Positions 32,821-42,432 are shown, counted from the first letter of the stretch. The stretch: 51,577 bases of DNA from Bacteroidota bacterium (GCA_021779195.1 JAJYBB010000022.1:1-51577), one strand, 5' to 3'. Notes: generated from the sequence alone by a model not told the origin. Numbers and translations: made by a program.

Positions 32821-35043
32821 TCAATTCAATACCAGCGGAACTTTGGCTACAAAATGTGATTCCGTTTTCTCGAAAACCGGTTCGGTATTATTCAGCAACA
32901 GGTACCGGTTTTGAATGTTTTTCAGCCCTACGCCGGTTGAAACCAGTTGCGATGGTCGTTCCTGCAGGTTATTAACGATATTCAGGAAATTTTCGGCATC
33001 AATAAAAATATCGATGGTGAGCGGTTCGCTTTTCGACATGATATTGTGTTTAATGGCATTTTCAATCAGCAATTGCATGGCCAGCGGAATGATCTGGTCG
33101 CCGCGCCTGTCATCCGGAATGTTGATATTTACCCGCAATTTATCCACAAAACGGATATTCAGCAAGAAAATATACGCGTCCAGGAAGTTGAGTTCGGTAT
33201 TTAAATCCACCAGTTCGTTATCCTTATTTTCAAGCACATACCTGTACACTTTCGAAAGTTGTTCGGAAAATTTCTCGGCTAAATCGGGTTCGAGTTTGAT
33301 TAATGAAGTAAGCACATTCAGGCTGTTGAACAGGAAATGTGGATTTACCTGCTGTTTCAGCACGTCGAACTGCGATTGGAGGTTTTCTTTTTGCAGATTA
33401 ATGAGTTGCGTGCGGGCTTCGGTAAGTTTTTCGGAGCTTTCTTTCACGCGCTTTTCCAACTGGCTATTCAGCAGTTCCAGTTTATTTTTGGCAGTTTGCA
33501 GTTCATTTTCAATTTTTATCCGGTCGGTAATGTCGCGAATGATGATAAATGCCGCCGGATTTCCATTGTAATCGGATGTCCGCGCATTCAATTCCACCGT
33601 TATGATTTTACCACTTTTTTTAATAATATGGCTTCGGTACAATGAGTTAAAATCCTCGCCGTTCATGCGCCGTTTATGAAAGTCAATCATAACCTGCTGA
33701 TCTTCTTTCACAACTATATTTAAAAAAGGCATTTCAAGTAATTCCGATTCTTCAAATTCAAGCATTTCGCATAACGAATTGTTGACGAATTTCAGTTTGC
33801 CATCTTGTGTAATCACAATTCCATCGGTAGCTTTATCGATCACTGTGCGGTATTTTTCCTCGCTTTGTTGCAGCTGTTCCTGCATTCGGCGGGTTTCAGT
33901 CAAATCATGCACGGTTATGTAACTCACCACTTGTCCGTTCAATTCCAGCACTGACGAAAACACATCAGCCTCTTTCAGTGAACCATCTTTAGCCAAAAAG
34001 CGGAATAATTCATTCACGGTTGAACGATCACCTTGTCGTCGTCGCTCGCTGATTGCAAGCCCGCGCACACGGTCATCAACATGCAAAAGACTGGCAGCCG
34101 AAGTGTGATACAACTCTTCTTGCATGTACCCCAACATTTTACAAAATGTATTGTTGGCAAAAAGAATATTATCATCGATGATGGCAAATATTCCATCCTG
34201 TGAATTTTCAACCAGTGTCTTGTATTTGGCTTCGCTTTCGCGCAAGGCATTTTCCATGACAGTTCGTTCGGTAATGTCGTTCATGGTTATAAATGAAGCG
34301 TTCTGTCCATTTACCTGAACCGTAGCTGCATTCAACTCGGTCAACACGCTTTTGCCCGATTTGTGAAGAAAACTGGCGGTATAATTTTGTTTGTCAATTT
34401 CGCCCTTCATGCGTTTATAATGCAATGTCATAACCCGTTCACGATCTTCGGGTGCAATGAAACTTTCGGGATCCATGCTGAAAATTTCTTCATTCGTATA
34501 ACCAAACATGGTACAAAAGGCAGAATTTACCAATAAAAAATTTCCATTTTGATTCAACGAAACGGCGTCCATCGAACTTTCAATCAACGTGCGGTAAAAT
34601 TTCTCGCTTTCCTGCAGCGAAATTTCCATCTTTTTCCGGTCGGAAATATCTTGTTGGGTAACAATGTATCCGGCAATATTTCCGAGTTCGTCTTTAAAAG
34701 GAGCAACATTGGTATTTGCCCAATAAGTAGAGCCATCGCTATTATAAGTCAATAATTCTCCCTGCCACGCTTCGCCGTTCATCAAACTGTCTGTAACCGC
34801 AGATCTTGATTCAGGAACCTGGCCATGATAAAATAACTCGCCAATCGTTTTACCCATTAAATATTCTTTCGAATAGCCGGAAAGTTGCGTGAAATAGGGA
34901 TTTACATACTCAAATCTGAAATTTTTATCCAGCAAAAGGACAGCACCGGGAGTTTGTTCGAAAATCAACCGAAGTTTTTTCAATTCAGTAATTTGTTGCT
35001 CACGATTTGAGCCGGAATAATTTTCGCCATGAACTTTTCTCAT
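32821..35043 (-). CDS. Four-PAS sensor histidine kinase, LytS/YehU type
   Basis: A soluble 740-residue kinase with no membrane helix. Four PAS domains are seen, each with a PAC-like end: about 24-140, 145-265, 270-390 and 395-515 (starts LIFEQTPGAVLLLD, YRTLIESSMDAVSLN, YKTLVENSQDGIFAI and YRTVIDKATDGIVIT). A coiled coil follows (515-555), then the His_kinase domain with phospho-acceptor H569 in NPHFLFNSL, and a GHKL ATPase with the N box LLIENAIKHN near 659-668 and GVGLKNIQNR. It should phosphorylate the two downstream receivers. The signal is unknown; cytosolic PAS domains suggest a small-molecule, redox or gas ligand. Confidence 0.95.
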   Translation of the reverse strand: MRKVHGENYSGSNREQQITELKKLRLIFEQTPGAVLLLDKNFRFEYVNPYFTQLSGYSKEYLMGKTIGELFYHGQVPESRSAVTDSLMNGEAWQGELLTYNSDGSTYWANTNVAPFKDELGNIAGYIVTQQDISDRKKMEISLQESEKFYRTLIESSMDAVSLNQNGNFLLVNSAFCTMFGYTNEEIFSMDPESFIAPEDRERVMTLHYKRMKGEIDKQNYTASFLHKSGKSVLTELNAATVQVNGQNASFITMNDITERTVMENALRESEAKYKTLVENSQDGIFAIIDDNILFANNTFCKMLGYMQEELYHTSAASLLHVDDRVRGLAISERRRQGDRSTVNELFRFLAKDGSLKEADVFSSVLELNGQVVSYITVHDLTETRRMQEQLQQSEEKYRTVIDKATDGIVITQDGKLKFVNNSLCEMLEFEESELLEMPFLNIVVKEDQQVMIDFHKRRMNGEDFNSLYRSHIIKKSGKIITVELNARTSDYNGNPAAFIIIRDITDRIKIENELQTAKNKLELLNSQLEKRVKESSEKLTEARTQLINLQKENLQSQFDVLKQQVNPHFLFNSLNVLTSLIKLEPDLAEKFSEQLSKVYRYVLENKDNELVDLNTELNFLDAYIFLLNIRFVDKLRVNINIPDDRRGDQIIPLAMQLLIENAIKHNIMSKSEPLTIDIFIDAENFLNIVNNLQERPSQLVSTGVGLKNIQNRYLLLNNTEPVFEKTESHFVAKVPLVLN

Positions 35044-35065
35044 ATTTTCGTGATTTACAGTCGTA

Positions 35066-35097
35066 CAAAGATAGGTTTTATCAAATTAAATTGCAAA
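35066..35097 (-). promoter_or_regulatory. Promoter of the PAS kinase/response regulator operon
   Basis: On the minus strand TTTG (35094-35097), 20-nt spacer, TATCTTTG (35066-35073), a near-perfect consensus. Transcription would begin about 16 bases before the ATG. Confidence 0.8.
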
Positions 35098-35871
35098 ATA
35101 TTACGATTGAACGACCGGTTTTGAACCGTGAAGGTTGATTTTTGGAGCATGAGTTCCGAAATATTCGTCCAATTTCCCGAAAGTCAATCTGAACGATAGC
35201 CTAAATGTCCAAACCTGCAAAACGCCAATATTCATCCGTTCCACCAATCGGAAGTAATTGATGGCTTTGCATTTATCGACAGTTATCAAAAGAAAGTTGC
35301 TGATTGAAACAAGGGATTTAAAATAAAAAAATATGGCAAGAATAAAAAAATATAGATCACTTCACTTGTCGGATAAGTAGGTTATATTTTACACCTGCAA
35401 AAAAAAAGAATGAAATTTGAGTGCGGAAAGTGGCTTTTAGCAAGAAATTATACCCCTGATGGTGAAGAATAAAGTCTTCAAACAGTCATATCTATGCAAT
35501 ATAGCAAAAGTATTAACACCATCGTTAATTTGCAATGTTCAAAAAAACAACGGAACACCCTAAAAAAACAGTCACAGTGGAATGTCATTTTCAATTAAAG
35601 CTGCTTATACTGAATATAATCCCAATGCTTTGTGATTCTATAGTTCGTTAAATTATATGTTATCTATTGACAATCAAAGAAATAAATTTTAATAATCCAC
35701 TATCAATATAAAGACCAATTTTCAAAAAAGATCATAACACAATGAAGCAGTGTTAAAATAGCTATCTAATAGATCATCAAAAAAATCGTTAAATACTTCT
35801 TTATATGATTTATTAGTAGCATCTTATGCAAAGAAACGCTTCAACATCAGATTATCTGGAAGAAGTTGCAT
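35098..35871. other. 774-bp intergenic region upstream of the kinase promoter
   Basis: AT-rich gap with the second dispersed repeat (35639-35790). A 62-codon minus-strand frame at 35101-35289 has beta-strand-like text (TFRLSFRLTFGKLDEYFG) that could be a remnant C-terminus of an outer-membrane barrel, but I cannot show that it is a gene. Nothing else was recognised. Confidence 0.5.
35639..35790. repeat. Dispersed ~150-bp repeat, copy B
   Basis: Second copy of 13871-14020, same orientation and block order, with a more decayed centre (AACACAATGAAGCAGTG in place of AACGCAGAGACGGAGCG). Confidence 0.8.
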
Positions 35872-36168
35872 TTAAAAATACTGTTTAAGTTGTTGCATGA
35901 TGGTAAATTTGTCGGCACCACCCGGTTTTCGCCATACAACTTGCCCCTTTTTGAAAATCATGAAAGTTGGTACAGCCTGAATCTGATATTGCATAGCCAA
36001 TGCCTGATTTTTATCGACATCGATTTTCAACACCCTTGCCTGACCCTGAAGCTCTTTGCCAATAGCCTCCACAATAGGACTCATGGCTTTACATGGACCA
36101 CACCAAGTGGCGTAAAAATCAATTAAAACAGGCTTATCACCCTCAATTATTTGTTGAAATGTCTCCAT
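35872..36168 (-). CDS. Thioredoxin
   Basis: A 98-residue thioredoxin. WCGPCK with the redox cysteines C23 and C26, the buried Asp of LIDFYATW, and the cis-Pro in AVPTFMIF are all present. It reduces protein disulfides in the cytosol. Longer starts up to 36252 would run through the Hsp20 terminator, so the ATG at 36168 is used, giving METFQQIIEGDKPVLIDF. The chain is shorter than classical TrxA (about 105 aa) and ends KQYF. It lies downstream of hsp20 on the same strand but behind a strong terminator. Confidence 0.95.
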   Translation of the reverse strand: METFQQIIEGDKPVLIDFYATWCGPCKAMSPIVEAIGKELQGQARVLKIDVDKNQALAMQYQIQAVPTFMIFKKGQVVWRKPGGADKFTIMQQLKQYF

Positions 36169-36190
36169 ATTAGCACTTAAAATAAATATT

Positions 36191-36229
36191 AAAAAAAAAG
36201 GGTAGCGGAAGCCCGCTTCCCTTTTTTTT
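36191..36229 (-). terminator. Terminator of the hsp20 gene
   Basis: Read on the minus strand: GGGAAGCGG pairs with CCGCTACCC with one mismatch around GCTT, flanked by a T-run on one side and an A-run on the other. It could act on both strands. Confidence 0.88.
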
Positions 36230-36238
36230 GATTGATAA

Positions 36239-36676
36239 TTACTGAATTTCAATTTGTCGCAAAGGCTTTGGTTTTGATTCTTCCTTCTTTGGAATAACGA
36301 TACTCAACACACCTTTGTCGTAACCGGCTGCAATTTTTTCATCATCTGCCGTATCGGGTAAAGTAAACGAACGACTGAATGATTGATAACTGAATTCGCG
36401 TTTTGTAAAACGTTCTCCTTCTTTGGTTTCGTGTTTAACCTCCTTCGCTGACGAAATGGTCAGAATGTCGTGATTCAGTTCTAATTTAAAATCATTTTTA
36501 TCAAAGCCGGGTGCAGCTACTTCAACGGTATATGCATCAGCATTTTCTTTGATATTTACAGATGGCAAAGTCGTATTGGTCGGTGAGAAATTACGATTTG
36601 TCCAATCAAATAAATCGCCTTCAAACAAATGATCAAAAACCGAAGGCAGCGGATTTGTGAATCTTACGAGTGACAT
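36239..36676 (-). CDS. Small heat-shock protein, Hsp20/alpha-crystallin family
   Basis: A 145-residue Hsp20 chaperone that holds unfolding proteins. The alpha-crystallin domain runs from about residue 40 (PSVNIKENADAYTVEVAAPGFDKNDFKLEL) to IAAGYDKGVLSIVIPK, with the conserved G-V-L near the end and a C-terminal KPLRQIEIQ containing the I-x-I motif. The gene is monocistronic, with its own terminator. Its translation signal is unusual for this phylum: a strong AGGAGG Shine-Dalgarno eight bases before the ATG. Confidence 0.95.
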   Translation of the reverse strand: MSLVRFTNPLPSVFDHLFEGDLFDWTNRNFSPTNTTLPSVNIKENADAYTVEVAAPGFDKNDFKLELNHDILTISSAKEVKHETKEGERFTKREFSYQSFSRSFTLPDTADDEKIAAGYDKGVLSIVIPKKEESKPKPLRQIEIQ

Positions 36677-36684
36677 AATTTAAA

Positions 36685-36690
36685 CCTCCT
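36685..36690 (-). promoter_or_regulatory. Strong Shine-Dalgarno (AGGAGG) before hsp20
   Basis: On the minus strand AGGAGG lies eight bases before the ATG at 36676. Bacteroidota genes usually lack such sites, and most genes in this window do. Confidence 0.75.
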
Positions 36691-37064
36691 ATTTTTAAAA
36701 GTTACACATAATTTTTGTTTTCATTTTCCTGTCTTGCAAATTGAATACCAATACCCGAATAAAGTCATTTTGTCATTCATTATCTGCAGGTTAGTGACAA
36801 TTTTGCCGAAAATATATTTAATGAAAATGTACCGCTAGACTTAAATTTCTGTTATTCTGAATACTTTTTGCGCAAATCGAAAATCTCAAAAAACGGAAAA
36901 CACTGAAAAATTGTCAGGGTGTGTTGTATCGTTGAAAGCAATCATTTAAAATGGACAGCAATTGAACACCAAAATGCAATATTTGTAAAAAGAATTATTA
37001 CATTTGCATACTCATACTTTTATTTTTGGTTTAAGCGATTCAAAAGGAATTAAATTTAGAAATT
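36691..37064. other. Intergenic region between divergent hsp20 and M6 protease genes
   Basis: A 374-bp gap holding the hsp20 upstream region on the left and the protease promoter on the right. No gene, repeat or stable hairpin was recognised. Confidence 0.5.
36999..37028 (+). promoter_or_regulatory. Candidate -7 boxes before the M6 protease
   Basis: Two TAnnTTTG matches: TACATTTG (36999-37006) and TATTTTTG (37021-37028), 58 and 36 bases before the ATG at 37065. Neither has a well-spaced -33 TTTG. Confidence 0.45.
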
Positions 37065-39032
37065 ATGAAAAAAATCATCCCGACCGGCATTTTCATTTTT
37101 ATAATTTATTTTCAGTCATTACTGCCGGTTTTTGCAGTCAGAGCATATCCATTCCCAATAACTGTTTCGCAGCCAGATGGGAGTTTACTGAGAATCAGGT
37201 TAGTGGGAGATGAGTTTCATCATTATAAAACAACCGAAGATGGATACCTGCTCAAACGAGATATGAAAGGATACCTTACGTATGCCATAGTTAATGCCAA
37301 AGGCGATCTTGCTTCAAGCAAAGTGATAGCTCGAAATATGAATCGAAGATCAACAGTCGAGCGACGACTTATAAAGACTTTGAATCGGCAAACGATGATG
37401 ATACAAGCTTCAAGAATACCTATGAAAGCAAAAATGATTCAAGCTTCTCCATCCCATGTTCTACAAAAAGCGTATCCTTTAAACGGAAGTCCAAAGTCTT
37501 TGGTTATTTTAGTAAACTTTTCGGACAATGCATTTGTAACTCCTTCTCCACAAACGGCTTTTTCAAATCTTTTAGATCAGGACGGATATAGCGCAAATGG
37601 CGGAACCGGTTCAGCGCGCGAATATTTTTCATCAGCATCTTTAGGCAAATTTGCACCAAACTTTACAGTAGTCGGACCATTTACTTTACCTCAAACGCTT
37701 GATTATTATGGAAAAAATGATTCAACAGGAACAGACATGCATCCAGTACAAATGGTAATTGATGCCTGTACAGCAGCTAATTCAACCGTTAATTTTACTC
37801 AATTTGATACCGACAACGACGGGGTAATCGACAATGTGTTTATCTATTATGCCGGATACAACGAAGCCGAAGGAGCTCCGTCGAACACAATCTGGCCACA
37901 CCGTTGGGGCGTATATCCCAAAGCATTATTCACGACAGGATATAATTATACCGGATCTGTCTCTTCCATTACATTTGATGGGAAACGACTGATGGATTAC
38001 GCCTGCACTTCGGAGCTGAGAGGAAATAGTGGGAGTAACATGTGTGGCATTGGTACGTTCTGCCATGAGTTTAGCCATGTATTGGGTTTACCCGATTATT
38101 ACGATACATCGGGGAAACAGAATCATGCCTTGGATTCCTGGAGCATCATGGACGAAGGGGTTTACTTAAATTCTGGACGCACACCACCCACTTATTCAAC
38201 TTGGGATCGTTTCTTTTTGGGATGGCTAACCCCTGAACAGGCAAGCACGTCCTCAAATTTAACCTTATATCCGATTGATCAGGTAATGACTCCACCACTC
38301 AATACGAAAGGACAAACTTTTCTATTATCAGCTTCAACGCATAATCTGATTGGTTTAAATCCAATTCCAAAAGAATTTTTCATGCTTGAATATCGAAAAA
38401 AAACAGGCTGGGATAGTTATTTACCCGCTCAAGGTCTATGTATCTGGCACATTGATTACGATCAGACGGCATGGGACAACAACGTTCCGAACAATTATTC
38501 CGGTACCACTCAAACTGCATCAAGCCACATGCGCGTTTATTTACAACCCTTAAGCGGTTCAGCCACAACACCTGGAACAGCCTTTTCTTCAGGATCGTTC
38601 ACGCCTTTGACTTGGACGGGAACAAATATCAATCGCCCCGTTACCGACATTAACATGACAAATGATAGCATCGTATTCAAATTGATGGGTGGAGCGCCTA
38701 TCGACCCGAATGCACCAACTATATTTGTCGGAAGGATTGAAACTCTGATTCAATTTCCACCGACCAAAGTGAATAATTCCCGAACTAAAATTTTCAATAT
38801 TCAAACAACCGGGTTGAGTGGAGACTTAAGCTTAACTATATCGGGAACAAATGCTGCCATGTTCACTGTTTCAGCAGGCACCATCAGCAAAGATAGCACG
38901 AACCTTTCAATAGGAACGAATCTTTCAATCACGTATAAGCCTGTTTCAACAGAAAATCATACTGCCACGTTGACTATTTCAGGTTCAGGTTTACCAAACA
39001 AAGTGATAAATTTAAAGGGAAACGGGATATAG
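37065..39032 (+). CDS. Secreted M6 family metalloprotease with C-terminal anchor-like domain
   Basis: A 655-residue secreted zinc protease of the immune inhibitor A (M6) type. A signal sequence (about 1-25) precedes a propeptide-like region, then the catalytic domain with HEFSH (334-338) and GLPD (341-344). A calcium-binding type DTDNDGVIDN loop is at 248-257. The C-terminal about 100 residues (from IFVGRIETLIQFPPTKV) form one beta-sandwich ending LTISGSGLPNKVINLKGNGI, like the choice-of-anchor D domain of secreted Bacteroidota proteins. The usual type IX secretion C-terminal signal is not obvious, so the secretion route is open. Confidence 0.9.
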   Translation: MKKIIPTGIFIFIIYFQSLLPVFAVRAYPFPITVSQPDGSLLRIRLVGDEFHHYKTTEDGYLLKRDMKGYLTYAIVNAKGDLASSKVIARNMNRRSTVERRLIKTLNRQTMMIQASRIPMKAKMIQASPSHVLQKAYPLNGSPKSLVILVNFSDNAFVTPSPQTAFSNLLDQDGYSANGGTGSAREYFSSASLGKFAPNFTVVGPFTLPQTLDYYGKNDSTGTDMHPVQMVIDACTAANSTVNFTQFDTDNDGVIDNVFIYYAGYNEAEGAPSNTIWPHRWGVYPKALFTTGYNYTGSVSSITFDGKRLMDYACTSELRGNSGSNMCGIGTFCHEFSHVLGLPDYYDTSGKQNHALDSWSIMDEGVYLNSGRTPPTYSTWDRFFLGWLTPEQASTSSNLTLYPIDQVMTPPLNTKGQTFLLSASTHNLIGLNPIPKEFFMLEYRKKTGWDSYLPAQGLCIWHIDYDQTAWDNNVPNNYSGTTQTASSHMRVYLQPLSGSATTPGTAFSSGSFTPLTWTGTNINRPVTDINMTNDSIVFKLMGGAPIDPNAPTIFVGRIETLIQFPPTKVNNSRTKIFNIQTTGLSGDLSLTISGTNAAMFTVSAGTISKDSTNLSIGTNLSITYKPVSTENHTATLTISGSGLPNKVINLKGNGI

Positions 39033-39085
39033 AACAACTCCAACTTCAGATCAATAGTTAGTCATTCATTAATTTTCTGATTATC

Positions 39086-39619
39086 ATGAAAAAAACAATT
39101 ATTTTACTATGCTTTCTCACTCAATTCACTGTTCGAGCTCAACATCTAGCCGATTGGGAAGTAGGACTGCGATTTCAAAAAACGGAACAATTGTATTGGG
39201 AGAATGGAATTGGCGTTGATTTCAGTTCCGAAAGGTTTGTAAATAAACATATTCATCTGAAGATGAGTTATGCCAGTTCGCGATTTGGAAGTGCGCTTAT
39301 CGGGAATGCTGTCCGACAAGATAATATTCTTATTGGTGCCGATTGGCGTTTTCGCCCTCAACGGGCATTTCAGATTTTCACAGGATTAAATTCCGGTTTT
39401 TTTCATGCCGATATGGAAAATGCAATTTTCAACCAGCTTCCGCACAATAGTTTAATGCTCTCGGTTGAAGCAGGCTTATATTACCGCTTCAAATTTCCGA
39501 TTGCAACAAGTTTATCGGCAGGTTATAATCTAATCAGCGGAGACGGCGTTACGGGACCGGGCACACTTTTCCCGGTCTTTTACCAGCTAAGTGTATATTA
39601 TTGCTTGGATAAAAAATAA
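39086..39619 (+). CDS. Small outer-membrane beta-barrel-like protein
   Basis: A 177-residue protein of unrecognised family with a signal sequence (MKKTIILLCFLTQFTVRAQ). The body is a run of amphipathic beta strands with aromatic ends (LADWEVGLRFQKTEQLYWENGIG, HIHLKMSYASSRFG, GLYYRFKFPIATSLSAGYN) ending in LSVYYCLDKK. It is probably a small barrel of the outer membrane. It starts 53 bases after the protease gene on the same strand; co-transcription is possible. Confidence 0.75.
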   Translation: MKKTIILLCFLTQFTVRAQHLADWEVGLRFQKTEQLYWENGIGVDFSSERFVNKHIHLKMSYASSRFGSALIGNAVRQDNILIGADWRFRPQRAFQIFTGLNSGFFHADMENAIFNQLPHNSLMLSVEAGLYYRFKFPIATSLSAGYNLISGDGVTGPGTLFPVFYQLSVYYCLDKK

Positions 39620-39686
39620 GATCTACAAAAAGCAACCCGCGAGTGTATCTGACAAACTAATTTTTACGAATTAAACACCAAAAAAT

Positions 39687-40658
39687 ATGAACAACAAATC
39701 GGACAATATAAAAACTAATTTTTTCCTCTTTTATGGGTTTGTCTTACTCATAATTACAGGTTTTACATCGTGTAATTCAACACCTCCGATTAATAACGCC
39801 ACCATGCTTGATGGCACGGTCATCTCAGATCCATCATTAGCGCATCCCGAAAAGTATTTGGTGTCTGCCTATCTCCCAACTCCCACCGAAGCTCAAAAAA
39901 ACACACCGGTAATTATTGCTGCTCATGGTTATACAGCTACCACTTTCGAATGGGATGAACTGAGAACTTATGCAGATTCAGCTGGCACTTTTTATGTTTC
40001 TCAGGTATTGTTGGGTGGTCATGGACGAACTTATGCCGATTTCAAAAAATCTACTTGGCAGGATTGGGGGAGTTCTATTCAACAGGAATACGAGAAACTC
40101 AGTCAACTCGGCTTTAAAAAAATATATTTGGCAGGTTCGTCAACCGGAGCTCCTTTGATTGTTGAAATGGTTGAATCGGGCTTTTTCAATCATTACACAC
40201 TGCCCAAAGGGATCTTTCTGATTGATCCGATCGTAGTTTCGTCTAACAAAACGTTAACTTTAGTGGGATTGCTTGGACCAATATTAGGATATTTAACTAC
40301 AGACCTGGCAACTGGCGAACAAGGACATTGGTATGTGTATCGCCCACAGGAAACGCTCAAACAGCTTATGACGCTGATCAACCTGGTGCGCCTACAATTG
40401 GAAAAAGGCATCACACTGCCCGCAGGTACGTATCTTAAAGTGTATAAAAGTAAATCGGATGCAACGGCTGATCCTGTGAGTGCATTTCTGCTTTATAAAG
40501 GTTTGAAAACATCGACGGGCGGAAATATTGATGTGGCTTTGGTTTCATCAAATTTACACGTTTTTACCCGTCTGAAAGGACGCGATGGCGTTACTGCTGC
40601 TGACCGGCAACTTCAACAGCAAACTTTCAAAGAAATGGAAACAAAAATGACAAGGTAA
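39687..40658 (+). CDS. Alpha/beta-hydrolase lipoprotein
   Basis: A 323-residue hydrolase with a lipoprotein signal (FVLLIITGFTSC). The oxyanion-hole region is PVIIAAHGYTATTF, the nucleophile elbow is AGSSTGA (Ser in GxSxG), and the C-terminal His is in SSNLHVFTRL. These fit serine esterases or carboxylesterases. The lid region contains LLGPILGYLTTDLATGEQG. It is likely to act on esters in the periplasm or on the cell surface. It follows the small barrel protein by 67 bases. Its substrate is unknown. Confidence 0.88.
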   Translation: MNNKSDNIKTNFFLFYGFVLLIITGFTSCNSTPPINNATMLDGTVISDPSLAHPEKYLVSAYLPTPTEAQKNTPVIIAAHGYTATTFEWDELRTYADSAGTFYVSQVLLGGHGRTYADFKKSTWQDWGSSIQQEYEKLSQLGFKKIYLAGSSTGAPLIVEMVESGFFNHYTLPKGIFLIDPIVVSSNKTLTLVGLLGPILGYLTTDLATGEQGHWYVYRPQETLKQLMTLINLVRLQLEKGITLPAGTYLKVYKSKSDATADPVSAFLLYKGLKTSTGGNIDVALVSSNLHVFTRLKGRDGVTAADRQLQQQTFKEMETKMTR

Positions 40659-40772
40659 TTGAGTGCACTGTTAATTTGAAAATTTGAGGAACAAAGAATA
40701 AAGATCAAATCATAGTGAAACGGAAATCCCGTGTAACGGGGGAAAAATAAAGAACTTAGACGGCGTATTCAG

Positions 40773-41153
40773 ATGAATCAGACAATTCTCATTATTTCAG
40801 ATGATATTATATTTAGTCAGCTTTTTACAACTTACATTGAAAAAGAGAGAATGGATATATCCATTATTAAATGTGATAATTATCTTCGCATTGACGAAAT
40901 AATGGATGGATCATTGATTCGATTGGTTTTTATAGACGGTAATATTTCAACGTTATCAAGCATCGAAGTTACACGGTATTTGAGAATTTATAAAAAAATA
41001 TTTGCCCCAATATGGTTTTTTGCAGAAATCGTAACAGAATCGTATATCTACAAAGTCAATGAAATGGGAGCTACCCGCATCATATATAAGCCTTTTGATC
41101 CCTATGAAATATTTAAAGAATTTGATGTAATTTTTGAAAAAGCAACTATTTAA
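40773..41153 (+). CDS. Receiver (REC)-like domain protein heading the polysaccharide-type cluster
   Basis: A 126-residue receiver fold. The acidic pair (D10, D11) is in IISDDI, the phospho-acceptor Asp in LVFIDG (D55) and the conserved Lys in IIYKPF (K106). The usual Ser/Thr before the Lys strand appears to be Ala (A84 in FFAEI), so signalling may be altered. It has no output domain. It starts 13 bases before a TPR/beta-barrel gene, and probably controls the cluster by protein-protein contact; this is inference. Confidence 0.8.
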   Translation: MNQTILIISDDIIFSQLFTTYIEKERMDISIIKCDNYLRIDEIMDGSLIRLVFIDGNISTLSSIEVTRYLRIYKKIFAPIWFFAEIVTESYIYKVNEMGATRIIYKPFDPYEIFKEFDVIFEKATI

Positions 41154-41166
41154 TATTTAGATTATT

Positions 41167-42405
41167 ATGAAAAAGGTATCACGTATCATCCTGGGATTAC
41201 TTTTTGCATATTCAAGTAGTATTCAAGCGCAGAATGTCGATTCCATATTCTCAATAGCAGTGAATAATGCCGAACAACATCATTATGAAACTGCCATCCA
41301 AAAAGCGTACTCAGCCTTATCGATAGATCCTAAACGTGCGGATATATTGGTGTTTATAGCCAATGTCCATTCATGGCAAAACAATAATGATTCGGCTTTG
41401 TATATCCTTCAAAAAGTCCGAAATCTGAATTACGTTCATGCTGATTTTTATGAATCTTGGCTGAATGTTTTACTTCGAATGCATCAATATGAAGCATTAC
41501 TGAACGCGTGTGATGAAGCGAAAGCGCATCATTATTCCAATAGTGAAGATATTTTGCACAAAAAATTTATTGCATTATCGATGCTGAAAAAATATAATCA
41601 GGCAATTGAACTTGCAAAACTACCTGAAAACAAAAAGATTATTAACAACAACACCGCAATAAACGCGTTGGTTACCGATTTGTATATCAACCGCAACAAC
41701 AATATACTTTCAGCTAATTACACGCTCGATTTCTTTGATTATTTTGCAGCACAACATATCGGGTCAATATCGTATTCAAGAAAAACGGGAAAAAACACTT
41801 TGTTAATTCACTCCAACTTTGCTTCACGTTTTGGCTTAAACGATTTGCAATTTGAAGGTGACTTTTATTGGCAATTCGCTAAAAATCAGTATATGTATTT
41901 TAATTACGGGTATGGTTTGAATGCAACCCTATTTTCGCGTCATCGCATCGGCTATGAGTATTATTTTTCATTGAACCATGGTTGGGAATTATCAGTAGGC
42001 GGACGTTACATGATTTACCCCATTACCCACGTTACAACCATTACCGGACATATCGGAAAATATTTAGGGAAAGGATGGCTTTCGTTCAGACCTTTTTATG
42101 TATTCCAAAAAAACACTCAATCTCTTTCATTTATAGCTGATTATAGATTATACGGAAATAACCGGTTTAATTATTGGGGTACAGAATTGGGTTTTGGAAA
42201 CTCACCCGACGACATTTATTCTACCTCGCAAACCAATGGATTTAACCAGTTGAATGCATATAAAATTAAAATTGAAAAGAATTTTTTAGTCGATCGGGTT
42301 TCTGAATTTCATATCGGATTAGGATATACACGCGAAGAATTTCGTGTTGGAACCTTTCGAAATCGTTACACGATTGACCTGGGTTATAAAATTCATTTTT
42401 ACTAA
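41167..42405 (+). CDS. TPR plus YaiO-type outer-membrane beta-barrel protein
   Basis: A 412-residue secreted protein with a signal sequence ending in SSIQAQ. Residues about 25-165 are TPR-like helices (ALSIDPKRADILVFIANVHSWQNNNDSALYIL), and residues about 175-412 form strands of a beta-barrel (NNILSANYTLDFFDYF, LSFIADYRLYGNNRFNYWG) ending in DLGYKIHFY. The order TPR then barrel is that of PgaA, BcsC and YaiO, outer-membrane exporters of exopolysaccharides. It follows the receiver by 13 bases. Confidence 0.82.
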   Translation: MKKVSRIILGLLFAYSSSIQAQNVDSIFSIAVNNAEQHHYETAIQKAYSALSIDPKRADILVFIANVHSWQNNNDSALYILQKVRNLNYVHADFYESWLNVLLRMHQYEALLNACDEAKAHHYSNSEDILHKKFIALSMLKKYNQAIELAKLPENKKIINNNTAINALVTDLYINRNNNILSANYTLDFFDYFAAQHIGSISYSRKTGKNTLLIHSNFASRFGLNDLQFEGDFYWQFAKNQYMYFNYGYGLNATLFSRHRIGYEYYFSLNHGWELSVGGRYMIYPITHVTTITGHIGKYLGKGWLSFRPFYVFQKNTQSLSFIADYRLYGNNRFNYWGTELGFGNSPDDIYSTSQTNGFNQLNAYKIKIEKNFLVDRVSEFHIGLGYTREEFRVGTFRNRYTIDLGYKIHFY

Positions 42406-42432
42406 TGGTTTAACTTGAACTCTATACAAAAG

